Assembly: GCF_003261635.1 (NCBI RefSeq)
Contig: NZ_QFXK01000027.1
Coordinates: 372,001-436,000 of the forward strand
Source of the DNA: Kribbella monticola
Lineage (GTDB): Bacteria; Actinomycetota; Actinomycetes; Propionibacteriales; Kribbellaceae
Length of the DNA stretch: 64,000 nucleotides
Reading direction: 5' to 3'
Below are positions 17,625-26,121 of the stretch, one piece after another. A model generated the notes under the pieces. That model did no database searches. It had not been told where the DNA came from and saw only the letters and a program-made list of their open reading frames with translations. How positions within the stretch are numbered: the first letter of the stretch is position 1; the number at the start of each line of letters is the position of its first letter. A program made the translations under genes and the position numbers.

Positions 17625-18203
17625 CTACTTGCGGTACCAGGGCCACCACCAGCGACGCTTGCGCGGATGCCGTACGACGATGCTCCCGTGGCGCGCCTCG
17701 CCGGTCACGCGCAGCCGTACGCCGCCGGGCGCCGGCGCACCGGCCTTGTTGGACGCTGTGCCGTGCACCATGTCGATCTCGTCCATGGTGATGCTCCAGC
17801 CCGCCGGCACGATCATCACCACCGAGCTGTGCTTGATCCGCGCGTCCACGTGAATCTCCCGCCACCGGACCACCGCGTCGGTGAAGTCCAGCCGGATCGA
17901 GGAGTGTTCGCCGACCGCGACCACCCGCTCGGGCACCTGCCAGGCACCCTCGCGCTTCTGCGCGCTGTGCTTCCCGCGAATCACCAGCTCGGCGGAGTTG
18001 CTGCCGTGCGGGAGCGGGACCAGGTCGGCGGTCGCCGTCCGTAGCTCCAGCTGGGTCTTGGCGGAGTAGATCTGGGTCAGCCGCTCGTCCAGTTCCTGGA
18101 AATCGAGCCGGCCGTCGCTGTGGGCTTCCTGCACCACCGAGGCGGCCTGTTCGCGGTCGTGGTCAGAGGCCCGATGCTCGGGCGGCGGCTGCTCCAAACT
18201 CAT
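17625..18203 (-). CDS. DUF1707 domain protein
   Basis: The 192-residue protein begins with a DUF1707 (SHOCT-like) domain, seen in [20 protein letters not shown] then [12 protein letters not shown], followed by a strand-rich segment resembling cell-wall-active stress proteins ([16 protein letters not shown] pattern) and a Trp/Arg/Lys-rich tail [11 protein letters not shown] that may contact membrane. The start is ATG 18203; the frame extends 18 codons further but into the dxr control region. It is divergent from dxr with 97 bp between the starts, which contain two palindromes. Confidence 0.75.
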   Translation of the reverse strand: MSLEQPPPEHRASDHDREQAASVVQEAHSDGRLDFQELDERLTQIYSAKTQLELRTATADLVPLPHGSNSAELVIRGKHSAQKREGAWQVPERVVAVGEHSSIRLDFTDAVVRWREIHVDARIKHSSVVMIVPAGWSITMDEIDMVHGTASNKAGAPAPGGVRLRVTGEARHGSIVVRHPRKRRWWWPWYRK

Positions 18204-18234
18204 GGGAGCAAAGGTAGCGCCGCCACCGGGCCTT

Positions 18235-18277
18235 CGCAGTACGGCGAATCGCCACAACCGCAGTACGGCGAATCGCC
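18235..18277. promoter_or_regulatory. Paired GGCGAATCGCC palindromes between DUF1707 gene and dxr
   Basis: A 19-bp direct repeat (CGCAGTACGGCGAATCGCC) occurs at 18235-18253 and 18259-18277. Each copy ends in the palindrome GGCGA-A-TCGCC. The 24-bp centre spacing would place two bound dimers roughly one face apart. The position between divergent starts suggests an operator; no regulator is identified. Confidence 0.4.
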
Positions 18278-18300
18278 GCGATCACCGCTTACCTGGGACA

Positions 18301-19533
18301 ATGACCGACGTGAATCCGCGTACCGTCGTCATCCTCGGCTCGACCGGCTCGGTCGGGACCCAGGCACTCGAGCTGATCGGCCGCAACCGCGACAGGTTCC
18401 GGGTGCTGGCCATCTCGGCCGGCGGTGACAACGTCGGGTTGCTCGCCCAGCAGGCGCTGGAGTTCGAGGTCGAGGTGGTCGGCGTCGCGAAGGCGACGGT
18501 CGCCCAGGACCTCCAGTTGGCCTTCTACGCCGAGGCGCAGCGCCGCGGTTACGCGCAGGGCGACTTCCGGATCCCCAAGATTCTCACCGGGCCGGACGCC
18601 TCCACCGAGCTCGCCGGGATGGCGTGTGACGTCGTACTGAACGGCATCACCGGCTCGGTCGGGCTGCGACCGACACTGGCCGCACTGGACGCTGGTACGA
18701 CGTTGGCGCTCGCCAACAAGGAATCGCTGGTCATCGGCGGTCCGCTCGTCGTCAAGCGAGTCAAGCCGGGGCAGATCGTGCCGGTGGACTCCGAGCACAG
18801 CGCGATCGCCCAGTGTCTACGCAGTGGTACAGCCGACGAGGTACGCCGGTTGTTGGTGACCGCGAGCGGAGGGCCGTTCCGCGGTCGGTCGCGGGCCGAG
18901 ATGGCCGACGTCACACCGGAGCAGGCGCTCAACCATCCGACCTGGGACATGGGGCCGGTGATCACGATCAACTCGGCGAACCTGGTCAACAAAGGCCTGG
19001 AGGTGATCGAGGCCCACCTGCTCTATGGGCTCCCGATGGACCGGATCGACGTGGTGGTGCACCCGCAGTCGATCGTGCACTCGATGGTCGAGTTCATCGA
19101 CGGCTCCACCGTCGTCCAGGCCTCACCGCCCGATATGCGGTTGCCGATCGCCCTCGCACTCGGCTGGCCCGACCGGATTCCGGACGCCGCGCCGTCGTGC
19201 GACTGGACCACCGCGGCCAGTTGGGAGTTCGAGCCGCTCGACGACGAGGCATTCCCGGCGGTGCAACTGGCCCGGGAAGCGGGGGAGCGCGGCGGTACGG
19301 CGCCCGCAGTACTGAATGCCGCCAACGAGGTCTGTGTGGAGGCGTTCCGCGAGGGGCGGCTGCCGTTCCTGGGGATCGTCGACACCGTGGCCCGGATTGT
19401 GACCGAACACGACGTACCCTCGTACGAGGAACTATCCATCGACGACGTGCTCGCCGCGGACACCTGGGCGCGGACCAGGGCCCGTGAACTGACCGCCGCC
19501 ACCGACCAGCGCCAGGAGATCACACAGGCATGA
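18301..19533 (+). CDS. dxr: 1-deoxy-D-xylulose 5-phosphate reductoisomerase
   Basis: DXR converts 1-deoxy-D-xylulose 5-phosphate to MEP with NADPH, the committed step of the non-mevalonate isoprenoid pathway. The 410-residue protein has the NADPH loop GSTGSVGTQ near residue 13, LANKES and the metal and substrate motif [12 protein letters not shown], with [12 protein letters not shown] further on. ATG 18301 matches the family N-terminus. It overlaps rseP by 4 nt (ATGA) and lies two genes before ispG, the usual actinobacterial arrangement. Confidence 0.97.
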   Translation: MTDVNPRTVVILGSTGSVGTQALELIGRNRDRFRVLAISAGGDNVGLLAQQALEFEVEVVGVAKATVAQDLQLAFYAEAQRRGYAQGDFRIPKILTGPDASTELAGMACDVVLNGITGSVGLRPTLAALDAGTTLALANKESLVIGGPLVVKRVKPGQIVPVDSEHSAIAQCLRSGTADEVRRLLVTASGGPFRGRSRAEMADVTPEQALNHPTWDMGPVITINSANLVNKGLEVIEAHLLYGLPMDRIDVVVHPQSIVHSMVEFIDGSTVVQASPPDMRLPIALALGWPDRIPDAAPSCDWTTAASWEFEPLDDEAFPAVQLAREAGERGGTAPAVLNAANEVCVEAFREGRLPFLGIVDTVARIVTEHDVPSYEELSIDDVLAADTWARTRARELTAATDQRQEITQA

Positions 19534-20840
19534 GCGCACTCCTCACCCTCATCGGGATCGTGCTGTTCGTCGTCGGCATCCTGGCGTCGGTCGCCCTGCA
19601 CGAGATGGGCCACATGCTGCCCGCGAAGGCGTTCGGCATGAAGGTGACCCAGTTCTTCGTCGGCTTCGGCCGGACGGTCTGGTCCACCAAGCGCGGCGAG
19701 ACGGAGTACGGCTTCAAACTGATCCCCGCCGGTGGGTACGTCCGCATCATCGGGATGATGCCGCCCGCGAAGGGGCAGGATCCTACGAAGGTGCGGAAGG
19801 CGAACACGGGCCCGATCCAGTCGATGGTGGAGAACGCGCGCTCCGCGGAGTACGAGACGATCGCGCCCGAGGACGACGGCCGGCTGTTCTACCAGAAGGT
19901 GTGGTGGAAGAAGCTGATCGTGATGGCGTCCGGGCCGCTGGTGAACGTGCTGATCGCGTTCTTCCTGTTCGCCGGGCTGTTCATGTTCTACGGCGCCAAT
20001 GTCGCGCAGACCACGGTCTCCACCGTGACCGACTGTGTGGTCCCCGCCTCGCAGGCCTCGGCGGATCGCAAGTGTCAGCCGGGCGACAAGGTGTCGCCGG
20101 CCAAGACCGCCGGCTTCCAGGTCGGCGACAAGATCGTGTCCTTCAACGGTACGGCGATCAAGAGCTGGGACGACCTCACCCCGCTGATCCGCGCGAACAC
20201 CGACAAGCCGGCCACGATCGTTGTCGAGCGCAACGGTCAGCAGACCACCTTGCACACCAGCACGATTCTCAACCAGGTCGTCGACAAGGCCGGCTCCGAC
20301 AGGATCGTCTCGGTCGGCTTCCTCGGGGTGTCGCCGGAGATGAAGGTGGAGCGGCAGAACTTCGGTTTCGTCGTCGACAAGATGGGCGAGCTGAGCGTCG
20401 CGACCGTGAAGGCGCTCGGGCACTTCCCGTCGAAGCTGGTCGGCGTCGCGAAGTCGATCGTCGGCGGCGACCGGGACGCCGACAGCCCGATGAGCGTCGT
20501 CGGTGCGAGCCGGGTCGCCGGTGAGGTTGCCTCGAACAACCAGTTGACCGGTGGCGAGCGGATCGCCTTCCTGGTCTCGCTGCTCGCCTCGCTGAACCTC
20601 TTCCTCGCGCTCTTCAACTTCATCCCGCTGCTGCCCCTGGACGGCGGCCACATGGTCGGCGCCATCTGGGAAGGCATCCGGCGCGGGTTCGCCAAGCTGT
20701 TCCACCGGCCGGACCCGGGGTACGTCGATGTCGCCAAGCTGCTGCCGATCGCCTACGTCGCGGCCAGTTTCATCGTGGTGATGGGCGTGCTGCTAGTCAT
20801 CGCCGACATCGTCAACCCGATCAAGCTGTTCAACGGATGA
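19530..20840 (+). CDS. rseP: RseP/Rip1-like site-2 intramembrane protease
   Basis: This 436-residue membrane metalloprotease cleaves substrates within the bilayer, for example anti-sigma factors in mycobacteria. The first helix carries HEMGH (His24, Glu25, His28), and the last conserved motif is [11 protein letters not shown] with Asp371 completing the zinc site. A PDZ domain lies between (residues ~185-265, with [16 protein letters not shown]). Four helices are visible. It sits between dxr and ispG and is translationally coupled to dxr; the position is conserved in actinobacteria but does not imply an isoprenoid role. Confidence 0.93.
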   Translation: MSALLTLIGIVLFVVGILASVALHEMGHMLPAKAFGMKVTQFFVGFGRTVWSTKRGETEYGFKLIPAGGYVRIIGMMPPAKGQDPTKVRKANTGPIQSMVENARSAEYETIAPEDDGRLFYQKVWWKKLIVMASGPLVNVLIAFFLFAGLFMFYGANVAQTTVSTVTDCVVPASQASADRKCQPGDKVSPAKTAGFQVGDKIVSFNGTAIKSWDDLTPLIRANTDKPATIVVERNGQQTTLHTSTILNQVVDKAGSDRIVSVGFLGVSPEMKVERQNFGFVVDKMGELSVATVKALGHFPSKLVGVAKSIVGGDRDADSPMSVVGASRVAGEVASNNQLTGGERIAFLVSLLASLNLFLALFNFIPLLPLDGGHMVGAIWEGIRRGFAKLFHRPDPGYVDVAKLLPIAYVAASFIVVMGVLLVIADIVNPIKLFNG

Positions 20841-20877
20841 TCCCGCAACCGACAATTTCTCAACGGACAAAGGACAA

Positions 20878-22029
20878 ATGAGTATCTCCCTGGGCATGCC
20901 CGCGCTGCCGCCGCCCACCCTCGCCCCGCGCCGCAAGACCCGCCAGATCAAGGTCGGCAAGGTGCTGGTCGGTGGCGACGCGCCGGTGTCGGTGCAGTCG
21001 ATGACGACGACGCTCACCTCGGACGTCAACACCACGCTGCAGCAGATCGCCGAGCTGACCGCGGCCGGTTGCGACATCGTCCGGGTCGCCTGCCCGTCGC
21101 AGGACGACGCCGACGCGCTGCCGGAGATCGCCAGGCACTCGCAGATCCCGGTGATCGCGGACATCCACTTCCAGCCCAAGTACGTGTTCGCGGCGATCGA
21201 GGCCGGCTGCGCCGCCGTCCGGGTGAACCCGGGCAACATCCGCAAGTTCGACGACCAGGTCAAGGAGATCGCGGCCGCCGCGAAGGACCACGGCACCTCG
21301 ATCCGGATCGGCGTCAACGCCGGCTCGCTCGACCCGCGGCTGCTGCAGAAGTACGGCCGGGCGACGCCCGAGGCGCTGGTCGAGTCGGCCGTCTGGGAGG
21401 CGTCGCTGTTCGAGGAGCACGACTTCCACGACTTCAAGATCTCGGTCAAGCACAACGACCCGGTCGTGATGGTGCGCGCCTACGAGTTGCTCTCCGAGGC
21501 GGGGGACTGGCCGCTGCACCTCGGCGTGACCGAGGCAGGCCCGGCGTTCCAGGGCACGATCAAGTCGGCCGTTGCCTTCGGTGCGCTGCTGTCGAAGGGG
21601 ATCGGCGACACCATCCGCGTCTCGCTGTCCGCGCCGCCGGTCGAGGAGGTCAAGGTCGGCCTGCAGATCCTGCAGTCGCTGAACCTGCGCGAGCGCAAGC
21701 TCGAGATCGTCTCCTGCCCGTCCTGCGGGCGCGCCCAGGTCGACGTCTACACCCTGGCCGAGCAGGTCACCGCCGGCCTGGAGGGCATGGAGGTCCCGCT
21801 CCGCGTCGCCGTGATGGGCTGCGTCGTGAACGGCCCCGGCGAGGCCCGCGAGGCCGACCTCGGTGTTGCCTCCGGCAACGGCAAGGGCCAGATCTTCGTC
21901 AAGGGCGAGGTCATCAAAACCGTCCCCGAGTCGAAGATCGTCGAGACGTTGATCGAAGAGGCGCTGCGCATCGCCGAAGAAATGGGCGAGTCCGCAGCCA
22001 GCGGCGAGCCCACAGTCACAGTCAGCTAG
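20878..22029 (+). CDS. ispG: 4-hydroxy-3-methylbut-2-en-1-yl diphosphate synthase
   Basis: IspG (GcpE) reduces MEcPP to HMBPP in the MEP pathway, using a [4Fe-4S] cluster. The 383-residue protein has the TIM-barrel start ([20 protein letters not shown]) and the cluster motif SCPSCGR with Cys280 and Cys283. [10 protein letters not shown] supplies Cys315 and the Glu ligand. ATG 20878 lies 37 bp after rseP. No terminator follows; 21 bp after the stop a compound minisatellite begins. Confidence 0.97.
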   Translation: MSISLGMPALPPPTLAPRRKTRQIKVGKVLVGGDAPVSVQSMTTTLTSDVNTTLQQIAELTAAGCDIVRVACPSQDDADALPEIARHSQIPVIADIHFQPKYVFAAIEAGCAAVRVNPGNIRKFDDQVKEIAAAAKDHGTSIRIGVNAGSLDPRLLQKYGRATPEALVESAVWEASLFEEHDFHDFKISVKHNDPVVMVRAYELLSEAGDWPLHLGVTEAGPAFQGTIKSAVAFGALLSKGIGDTIRVSLSAPPVEEVKVGLQILQSLNLRERKLEIVSCPSCGRAQVDVYTLAEQVTAGLEGMEVPLRVAVMGCVVNGPGEAREADLGVASGNGKGQIFVKGEVIKTVPESKIVETLIEEALRIAEEMGESAASGEPTVTVS

Positions 22030-22050
22030 TACTACGCCCGCCCACGCCCG

Positions 22051-22425
22051 CTCCTACGTCGCGGGCTCCCACCCCGGGGACGCCTGCTCCTACGTCGCGG
22101 GCTCCCACCCCGGGGACGCCTGCTCCTACGTCGCGGGCTCCCACCCCGGGGACGCCTGCTCCTACGTCGCGGGCTCCCACCCCGGGGACGCCTGCTCCTG
22201 CGTCGCGGCTGAGGCGGTGGTGCGGGTGGGTGGTCGGCGTTGCAGCCCGCCCACGCTGGCTCCTGCGTCGCGTGCTCCCACCCTGAACGCGGCTCCTGCG
22301 TCGCGTGCTCCCACCCTGAACGCGGCTCCTGCGTCGCGACTGCGGCGGTGGCACGGGTTGGTTGGGTGCGAGGTTGCAGCCCGCCCACGCTTGCTCCTGC
22401 GCAAACTCCTAGGCCATCAGCTCGC
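22051..22425 (+). repeat. Compound minisatellite: 4 x 36 bp plus 2 x 33 bp within a ~134-bp duplication
   Basis: Four identical 36-bp units fill 22051-22194 (start CTCCTACGTCGCGGGCTCCC, end ACCCCGGGGACGCCTG). Two identical 33-bp units follow at 22258-22290 and 22291-22323, sharing the CTCCTRCGTCGCG core. The block TTGCAGCCCGCCCACGCT occurs at 22240 and again at 22374, after related GCGGTGG-CGGGT text, so a larger unit has been duplicated too. Perfect identity of the 36-mers means recent expansion or active homogenisation. Units abut without spacers, so this is not a CRISPR. From 22426 to 22707 I see diverged remnants and the vapB promoter. Confidence 0.9.
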
Positions 22426-22707
22426 GCCTGCGTCGCGGACTCCTGTCCCAGACGCTGCTCCTACGTTGCGGCTGGGATTGCGGTACGGGCAGTGCCAACA
22501 TCCGAGCGCCGCACTCCACAGCAGCGCCCCGACCACCCGGACCGCCGTGCGTCGGCAGGCGGACAACGCCTGGGCCCTTTCCTCCGCCAGGTTGATATGG
22601 AACAACCGCCGCGCAGTGGTTGGTGCCGTGCGCGACCTTTACTTGGTGCTATCTAGCTCATCAGTTTGGTGCGTCCGAAGAGGTGACTCTGGTGTAAGCT
22701 TGCGTTC

Positions 22708-22962
22708 ATGACACGCATCTCGGTGGACGTCAACGACGAGTGGCTTGATGCCGCCCGGGAGGAACTCGGCACTGAGACCAAGGTGGCGACCATCAACGCT
22801 GCCCTCGAGCAGTTCGCGCTGAAGAAGCGCGCGCGGGAGATTGCGGAGATCTTCGCTTCCGTGCCGATGGACTTCTCCGGCTCGGAGACCGCGTGGCGGT
22901 ACGGCGGCGGTCGCGATCTGGAGGGCTTGGCTGATCGCGCGCGAGAGAATCGCAGCGCATGA
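22708..22962 (+). CDS. vapB: VapB-family antitoxin
   Basis: The 84-residue protein starts with a short ribbon-helix-helix segment (TRISVDVNDEWLDAAREEL followed by KVATINAALEQFALKKR), typical of VapB proteins that bind DNA and the toxin. The C-terminal part (MDFSGSETAWRYGG) would cover the VapC active site. It overlaps vapC by ATGATG. A TAAGCT box at 22695-22700 lies 7 nt before the ATG, and there is no Shine-Dalgarno, so the mRNA is probably leaderless. Confidence 0.85.
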   Translation: MTRISVDVNDEWLDAAREELGTETKVATINAALEQFALKKRAREIAEIFASVPMDFSGSETAWRYGGGRDLEGLADRARENRSA

Positions 22963-23381
22963 TGACCGGCCAGGCGTACCTGGCGGACACTTCGGTCTTC
23001 GTCTACCAGGGGCGCTCGCCTGAGGTGCAGCGGAGGTTCCAGGCTCTCCTGATCGAAGGTCGCCTCGCCGCATGTCAGATGACCGCCTTGGAGTATTTGA
23101 ACAACGCTCCCGATCCGCGGCGTTATGAGCTCCTTTGGAGTGCGGTGCACGGGCAGCGGTGGATCGACGTGACGACCGAGGCGATGGATCGGGCGCTGGT
23201 GGTGCATCGGGAACTTGCTCGGTTGAGTCAGCATCGCCACTTCGCGTTGCCGGACCTGATCATTGCCGCCACGGCGGAACTGGCCGGGCTTACCGTCCTG
23301 CATTACGACGACGACTACGACCGGATTGCCAAGGTCACCGGACAGCCGACGGAGTGGGTCGTTCCGAAGGGGTCGCTTTGA
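22959..23381 (+). CDS. vapC: VapC-family PIN-domain ribonuclease toxin
   Basis: This 140-residue PIN protein has the acidic metal site of VapC RNases: Asp10 in YLADTSVF, Glu45 in TALEYL, Asp99 in ALPDLIIAATA, and an Asp in HYDDDYDRI (117-119). VapC toxins cut tRNA or rRNA and block translation until neutralised by VapB. The start is ATG 22959, with a second ATG directly after. All catalytic positions are present, so the toxin should be active. The next gene begins 18 bp downstream. Confidence 0.9.
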   Translation: MMTGQAYLADTSVFVYQGRSPEVQRRFQALLIEGRLAACQMTALEYLNNAPDPRRYELLWSAVHGQRWIDVTTEAMDRALVVHRELARLSQHRHFALPDLIIAATAELAGLTVLHYDDDYDRIAKVTGQPTEWVVPKGSL

Positions 23382-23398
23382 GCTACTAGCCTTGGCTG

Positions 23399-23968
23399 GT
23401 GACCCGATATCTGGTGGTTAGTGCGATTGCGGGGGAAGCGAAGTATGTGCCGAAAGGCATCTCCGTTGTGCTGACTGGTGTGGGGAAGACGGCGGCTGCG
23501 GTGGCGACCGCCAAGGCTCTGGCGGCAAGGGACACCGCCGAGCTCGTGGTGTTGAACATCGGGACCACGGGTGCGTTGCGCGACGGGATGTCAGGGCTTT
23601 ACCTGCCGAGCGAGGTGATCAACCACGACATCAACGCCGATGCGGTGCGGGCGATCGGGCTTGATCCGCAGGAGTCGTTGACGATCGGCGGCGGCGACGG
23701 GACGGTGCTCGCGTCGGGCGACGTGTTCGTGACCGACCCCGCAGTACGGGATCGGTTGGCCGAGCGGGCGGACCTGGTCGACATGGAGGGCTATGGCGTC
23801 GCGTTCGCCTGCCGTGAGTACGGCGTACCGGTGCGGCTGGTGAAGCACGTGTCGGACACTGCCGACGAAGCTGCGATGGATTGGCCGGCGTTGGTGGACA
23901 CGAGCGCCAAGGTGCTAGGCGACTGGGTTCGAGCTCAAGTGGGAGAGGACCTGGGTCTCGCGCGGTAG
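23399..23968 (+). CDS. Purine-nucleosidase-like phosphorylase-superfamily protein
   Basis: The 189-residue protein resembles 5'-methylthioadenosine/S-adenosylhomocysteine nucleosidases of the PNP/UDP family: VVLTGVGKTAAAVATAKAL, LNIGTTGAL and VDMEGYGVAFACREYGVPV with the Glu that binds ribose 2'/3' hydroxyls. It would hydrolyse a nucleoside glycosidic bond, but the exact substrate is not clear. It is shorter than the ~230-residue standard. GTG 23399 is preceded by TAGCCT (23387-23392) at 6 nt, indicating leaderless mRNA. Its 3' end overlaps the convergent Nudix gene by 54 bp. Confidence 0.78.
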   Translation: MTRYLVVSAIAGEAKYVPKGISVVLTGVGKTAAAVATAKALAARDTAELVVLNIGTTGALRDGMSGLYLPSEVINHDINADAVRAIGLDPQESLTIGGGDGTVLASGDVFVTDPAVRDRLAERADLVDMEGYGVAFACREYGVPVRLVKHVSDTADEAAMDWPALVDTSAKVLGDWVRAQVGEDLGLAR

Positions 23969-24427
23969 CCACCGCTGTACGCCGATGCCGCTCTCCGCGA
24001 CCGCCTCGTTCGCGGCGAGCGCGTCGGCGACACTGACCCATTCAGGAGTCAGTTCCAGCTCGCTCTCGTAGTCCTCGAGCGCCTGCGAACCACCGGTCAC
24101 CCCGCCTGAGCAGTAGAAGTAGTGCGAGGTCATCTTGAAGACCGCGTACTCCGGTTCAGCCGCCCGCAGATACTCCACAGTCAGTCCGACTGCCAGCCCG
24201 ACCTCCACCTCGCGCAGCCCACACTCCTCGACGAACTCACGCTGCAGCGCCGCGGTCATCGTCTCGCCGCTCTCCACTCCACCGCCCGGGAACTTGTAGT
24301 CGCCGTGCCGCGAGCGGAGCAGCAGCAACTGCGAGCCGCGGAAGAGCACGCCGCGCACGGCGACCCGTTCGAGCGTGGGCGCGGTCAGGTCGAGGCCGGA
24401 ATCGTGGACGAACTTGCCGAGATACAT
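23915..24427 (-). CDS. Nudix hydrolase
   Basis: The 170-residue protein carries a complete Nudix box at residues 49-71 (GGVESGE, then REFVEECGL), matching GX5EX7REUXEEXGU, which binds the metal for cleaving nucleoside-diphosphate-linked compounds. The N-terminal VRGVLFRGSQLLLLRS strand is typical. The substrate is undetermined. ATG 24427 is divergent from the MerR gene, with only 65 bp between the starts, so it probably shares the MerR control region. Its last 54 bp overlap the nucleosidase gene on the other strand. Confidence 0.87.
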   Translation of the reverse strand: MYLGKFVHDSGLDLTAPTLERVAVRGVLFRGSQLLLLRSRHGDYKFPGGGVESGETMTAALQREFVEECGLREVEVGLAVGLTVEYLRAAEPEYAVFKMTSHYFYCSGGVTGGSQALEDYESELELTPEWVSVADALAANEAVAESGIGVQRWLPRETQVLSHLSSNPVA

Positions 24428-24442
24428 GCCCGCTATTCTGGC

Positions 24443-24474
24443 TTGACCTTGACCCCAAGGGCAGGGTTTAGCGT
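24443..24474 (+). promoter_or_regulatory. MerR-type promoter with 20-bp spacer and operator
   Basis: A -35 TTGACC (24443-24448) and -10 TAGCGT (24469-24474) are separated by 20 bp, the overlong spacing used by MerR activators. Between them lies the dyad CCTTG-N4-CAAGG (24447-24460). Transcription would begin near 24481, just before the ribosome binding site GAGGAG of the MerR gene, which fits autoregulation. Confidence 0.65.
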
Positions 24475-24492
24475 CGGTGTCGAGGAGGCGGG

Positions 24493-24861
24493 ATGCACAT
24501 CAGCGATCTGGCGGCCGAGGCCGGCGTGACGGTCAAGGCGGTCCGGTACTACGAATCGCAGGGGCTGCTCAAGCCCGGCCGCGAACCCAACGGGTACCGG
24601 ACCTACCGTGCCGAGGACGTCGCGGTGGTCCGCGAGGTCAAGGCGTTGCTGTCGCTCGGGCTGACCGCGGAACAGACCTACCCGTTCATCGAGTGCCTGC
24701 GGGCCGGAAACGACCGGGCGGACGTCTGCCCGGCGTCGCTGACGGCGTACCGGACCCGGATCGCCGAGGTGGACCGGCGGATCGCCGAACTGACCGAGCT
24801 GCGGGCCAGGCTGACCGACCTCCTTGCCGATGCCGAGAGCTGGAGGACAAGGGCACCATGA
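24493..24861 (+). CDS. MerR-family regulator
   Basis: The 122-residue protein has the MerR winged helix at residues 1-70 (HISDLAAEAGVTVKAVRYYE, then GLLKP and NGYRTY) and a C-terminal dimerisation helix (IAEVDRRIAELTELRARLTD). Two cysteines, Cys68 (FIECLRAG) and Cys79 (ADVCPASL), lie at the domain junction where MerR sensors bind metals or react with oxidants. Its stop overlaps the thioredoxin start (ATGA), so a thiol-redox signal is a reasonable guess, not shown. Autoregulation is suggested by the 20-bp-spacer promoter upstream. Confidence 0.88.
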   Translation: MHISDLAAEAGVTVKAVRYYESQGLLKPGREPNGYRTYRAEDVAVVREVKALLSLGLTAEQTYPFIECLRAGNDRADVCPASLTAYRTRIAEVDRRIAELTELRARLTDLLADAESWRTRAP

Positions 24862-25193
24862 CGGATCTGCAGATAGTCGACACCACGAACTTCGACCAGG
24901 TGGTGCTGGCGGGAGACAAGCCGGTACTGGTCGACTTCTGGGCGCAATGGTGCCCGCCGTGCCACCAGATCGTGCCGATCCTGGCTCAGATCGCGGTCGA
25001 GCGGAAGGACCAGCTCACGGTGGTGAAGCTGAACTCCGACGAGAACCCGGAGATCTCCTCGCGGTACCGGGTGATGGCGCTGCCGACGCTGATGCTGTTC
25101 CACCGCGGCGAGCTGATCTGGTCGGTCGTCGGCGCCCGCCCGAAGGCCAAACTCCTGAAGGAACTCGACGACGCGCTCCTGGCCGCCGTCTGA
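24858..25193 (+). CDS. Thioredoxin
   Basis: The 111-residue protein is a single thioredoxin fold with active site WCPPC (Cys32, Cys35) and the cis-Pro motif ALPTLM. The usual WCGPC has Gly-Pro between the cysteines; Pro-Pro is a less common variant that may shift redox potential. It lacks a signal peptide and so acts in the cytosol as a disulphide reductant. It is translationally coupled to the MerR gene and followed by a strong terminator, making a two-gene unit. Confidence 0.93.
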   Translation: MTDLQIVDTTNFDQVVLAGDKPVLVDFWAQWCPPCHQIVPILAQIAVERKDQLTVVKLNSDENPEISSRYRVMALPTLMLFHRGELIWSVVGARPKAKLLKELDDALLAAV

Positions 25194-25212
25194 AGCTGCC
25201 GTCGGACCCAGT

Positions 25213-25245
25213 GAAGGCGTGACACCCGGACGGTGTCACGCCTTC
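25213..25245 (+). terminator. Rho-independent terminator after the MerR-thioredoxin unit
   Basis: A perfect 14-bp stem (GAAGGCGTGACACC pairing with GGTGTCACGCCTTC) encloses a 5-nt loop and is followed by TTGTTT. The T-run is short, as usual in high-GC genomes. Confidence 0.88.
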
Positions 25246-25280
25246 TTGTTTGGTAGCTACCTAGAATGCTAGCATCCTAG
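25246..25280 (+). promoter_or_regulatory. Promoter and palindromic operator of the RHH/VOC/MFS operon
   Basis: TTGTTT (25246-25251) and TAGCAT (25270-25275) are 18 bp apart. The -10 is embedded in a 20-bp near-perfect palindrome, CTAGAATGCTAGCATCCTAG (25261-25280), with one mismatched pair and TGCTAGCA at its centre. Transcription would start at or next to ATG 25283, so the message is probably leaderless and self-repressed by the RHH protein. Confidence 0.65.
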
Positions 25281-25282
25281 AC

Positions 25283-25447
25283 ATGAGTGCAGAGGCTGCC
25301 AAGAAGGCGCAGTTCAACGTGTATCTGCCGCCGGAGCTGATCCGGCGGGTGAAGCACAAGGCCATCGACGACGGGGTGAGTCTGTCGGCGCTGGTCGAGC
25401 AGGCGCTGGCCGACTACCTGGACAAGCATGGGGAGGCACGCGGATGA
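25283..25447 (+). CDS. Ribbon-helix-helix (CopG-like) DNA-binding protein
   Basis: This 54-residue protein reads [19 protein letters not shown], then [18 protein letters not shown], a ribbon-helix-helix fold with an N-terminal strand and two helices, as in CopG/Arc repressors. No Shine-Dalgarno precedes ATG 25283. The palindrome just upstream is the likely operator. The stop overlaps the VOC gene start (ATGA), so it probably controls the VOC and MFS genes. It is too small for a toxin-binding tail and no toxin is adjacent, so I favour a dedicated repressor over an antitoxin. Confidence 0.8.
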   Translation: MSAEAAKKAQFNVYLPPELIRRVKHKAIDDGVSLSALVEQALADYLDKHGEARG

Positions 25448-26121
25448 ACGACATCCTGATCCGTCCGTTGAGGTTCAGCGCCGACTTGGCGGCGATGTGG
25501 GAGTTCCTGGAGTTGCTGGGCCTGCGGTCGCGGATCGAGTCGGAGCGCGGCGGCTGGGTGGACATGATCGGCGGCCGGGGGATGGTCGCCCTGCACGACT
25601 CGGCGGCCTCCGCGATGGGTGCCGCCCCAGGTCACACGACGCTGTCGTTCGAGGCCGACGACATCGACGATTTGAAGGACCGGCTGATCGCCGCGGGGTA
25701 CGAGGACGCCACCATCTGGGACGAGGCGTACGGGCGGGTGCTCTCGGTGACCCCGTCCGGCGGCGTACAGATCTGGTTCGACGAGCGCGCCGAGGATCTC
25801 TACGGTTACAAGGTCCACGACGGCGCCCCGGATCCGCGATGGTCGGTGAAGCCCCGGCTCACCGGAGCCGACGAGGCCGAGTGGGAGCGGTTCCTGGCGG
25901 TGCTCGGCGGTGGTCAGTCCGTGTACTACGGGTCGCCCGCCGACGCCTTCGCCGTACGGATCGATTTGGACACGACCGAGGAGCTCGGGGCGGTCGCCGA
26001 GCGGGTGGCGGGTGGCGGGTACGAAGTACGGCGGGAAGCGGACCGTCTCATCGTTGCGGATCCGGACGGGCAGACCGTCGTGGTGCACGGGTTGACTTCA
26101 AGTGGGCTCGAGGCCCGATGA
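25444..26121 (+). CDS. Two-domain VOC (glyoxalase/bleomycin-resistance) family protein
   Basis: The 225-residue protein contains two beta-alpha-beta-beta-beta glyoxalase-type modules, the first from residue ~5 to 115 ([30 protein letters not shown]) and a less regular second one from ~140 ([33 protein letters not shown]). Such proteins sequester drugs or act as small-molecule enzymes. It sits between an RHH repressor and an MFS exporter with ATGA overlaps on both sides, which fits resistance to a toxic compound. The ligand is unknown. Confidence 0.78.
   Translation: MNDILIRPLRFSADLAAMWEFLELLGLRSRIESERGGWVDMIGGRGMVALHDSAASAMGAAPGHTTLSFEADDIDDLKDRLIAAGYEDATIWDEAYGRVLSVTPSGGVQIWFDERAEDLYGYKVHDGAPDPRWSVKPRLTGADEAEWERFLAVLGGGQSVYYGSPADAFAVRIDLDTTEELGAVAERVAGGGYEVRREADRLIVADPDGQTVVVHGLTSSGLEAR

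Noticed and set aside
22051..22425. Possible CRISPR array
   Set aside because: Units of 36 and 33 bp abut directly with no unique spacers, and no cas genes are present.
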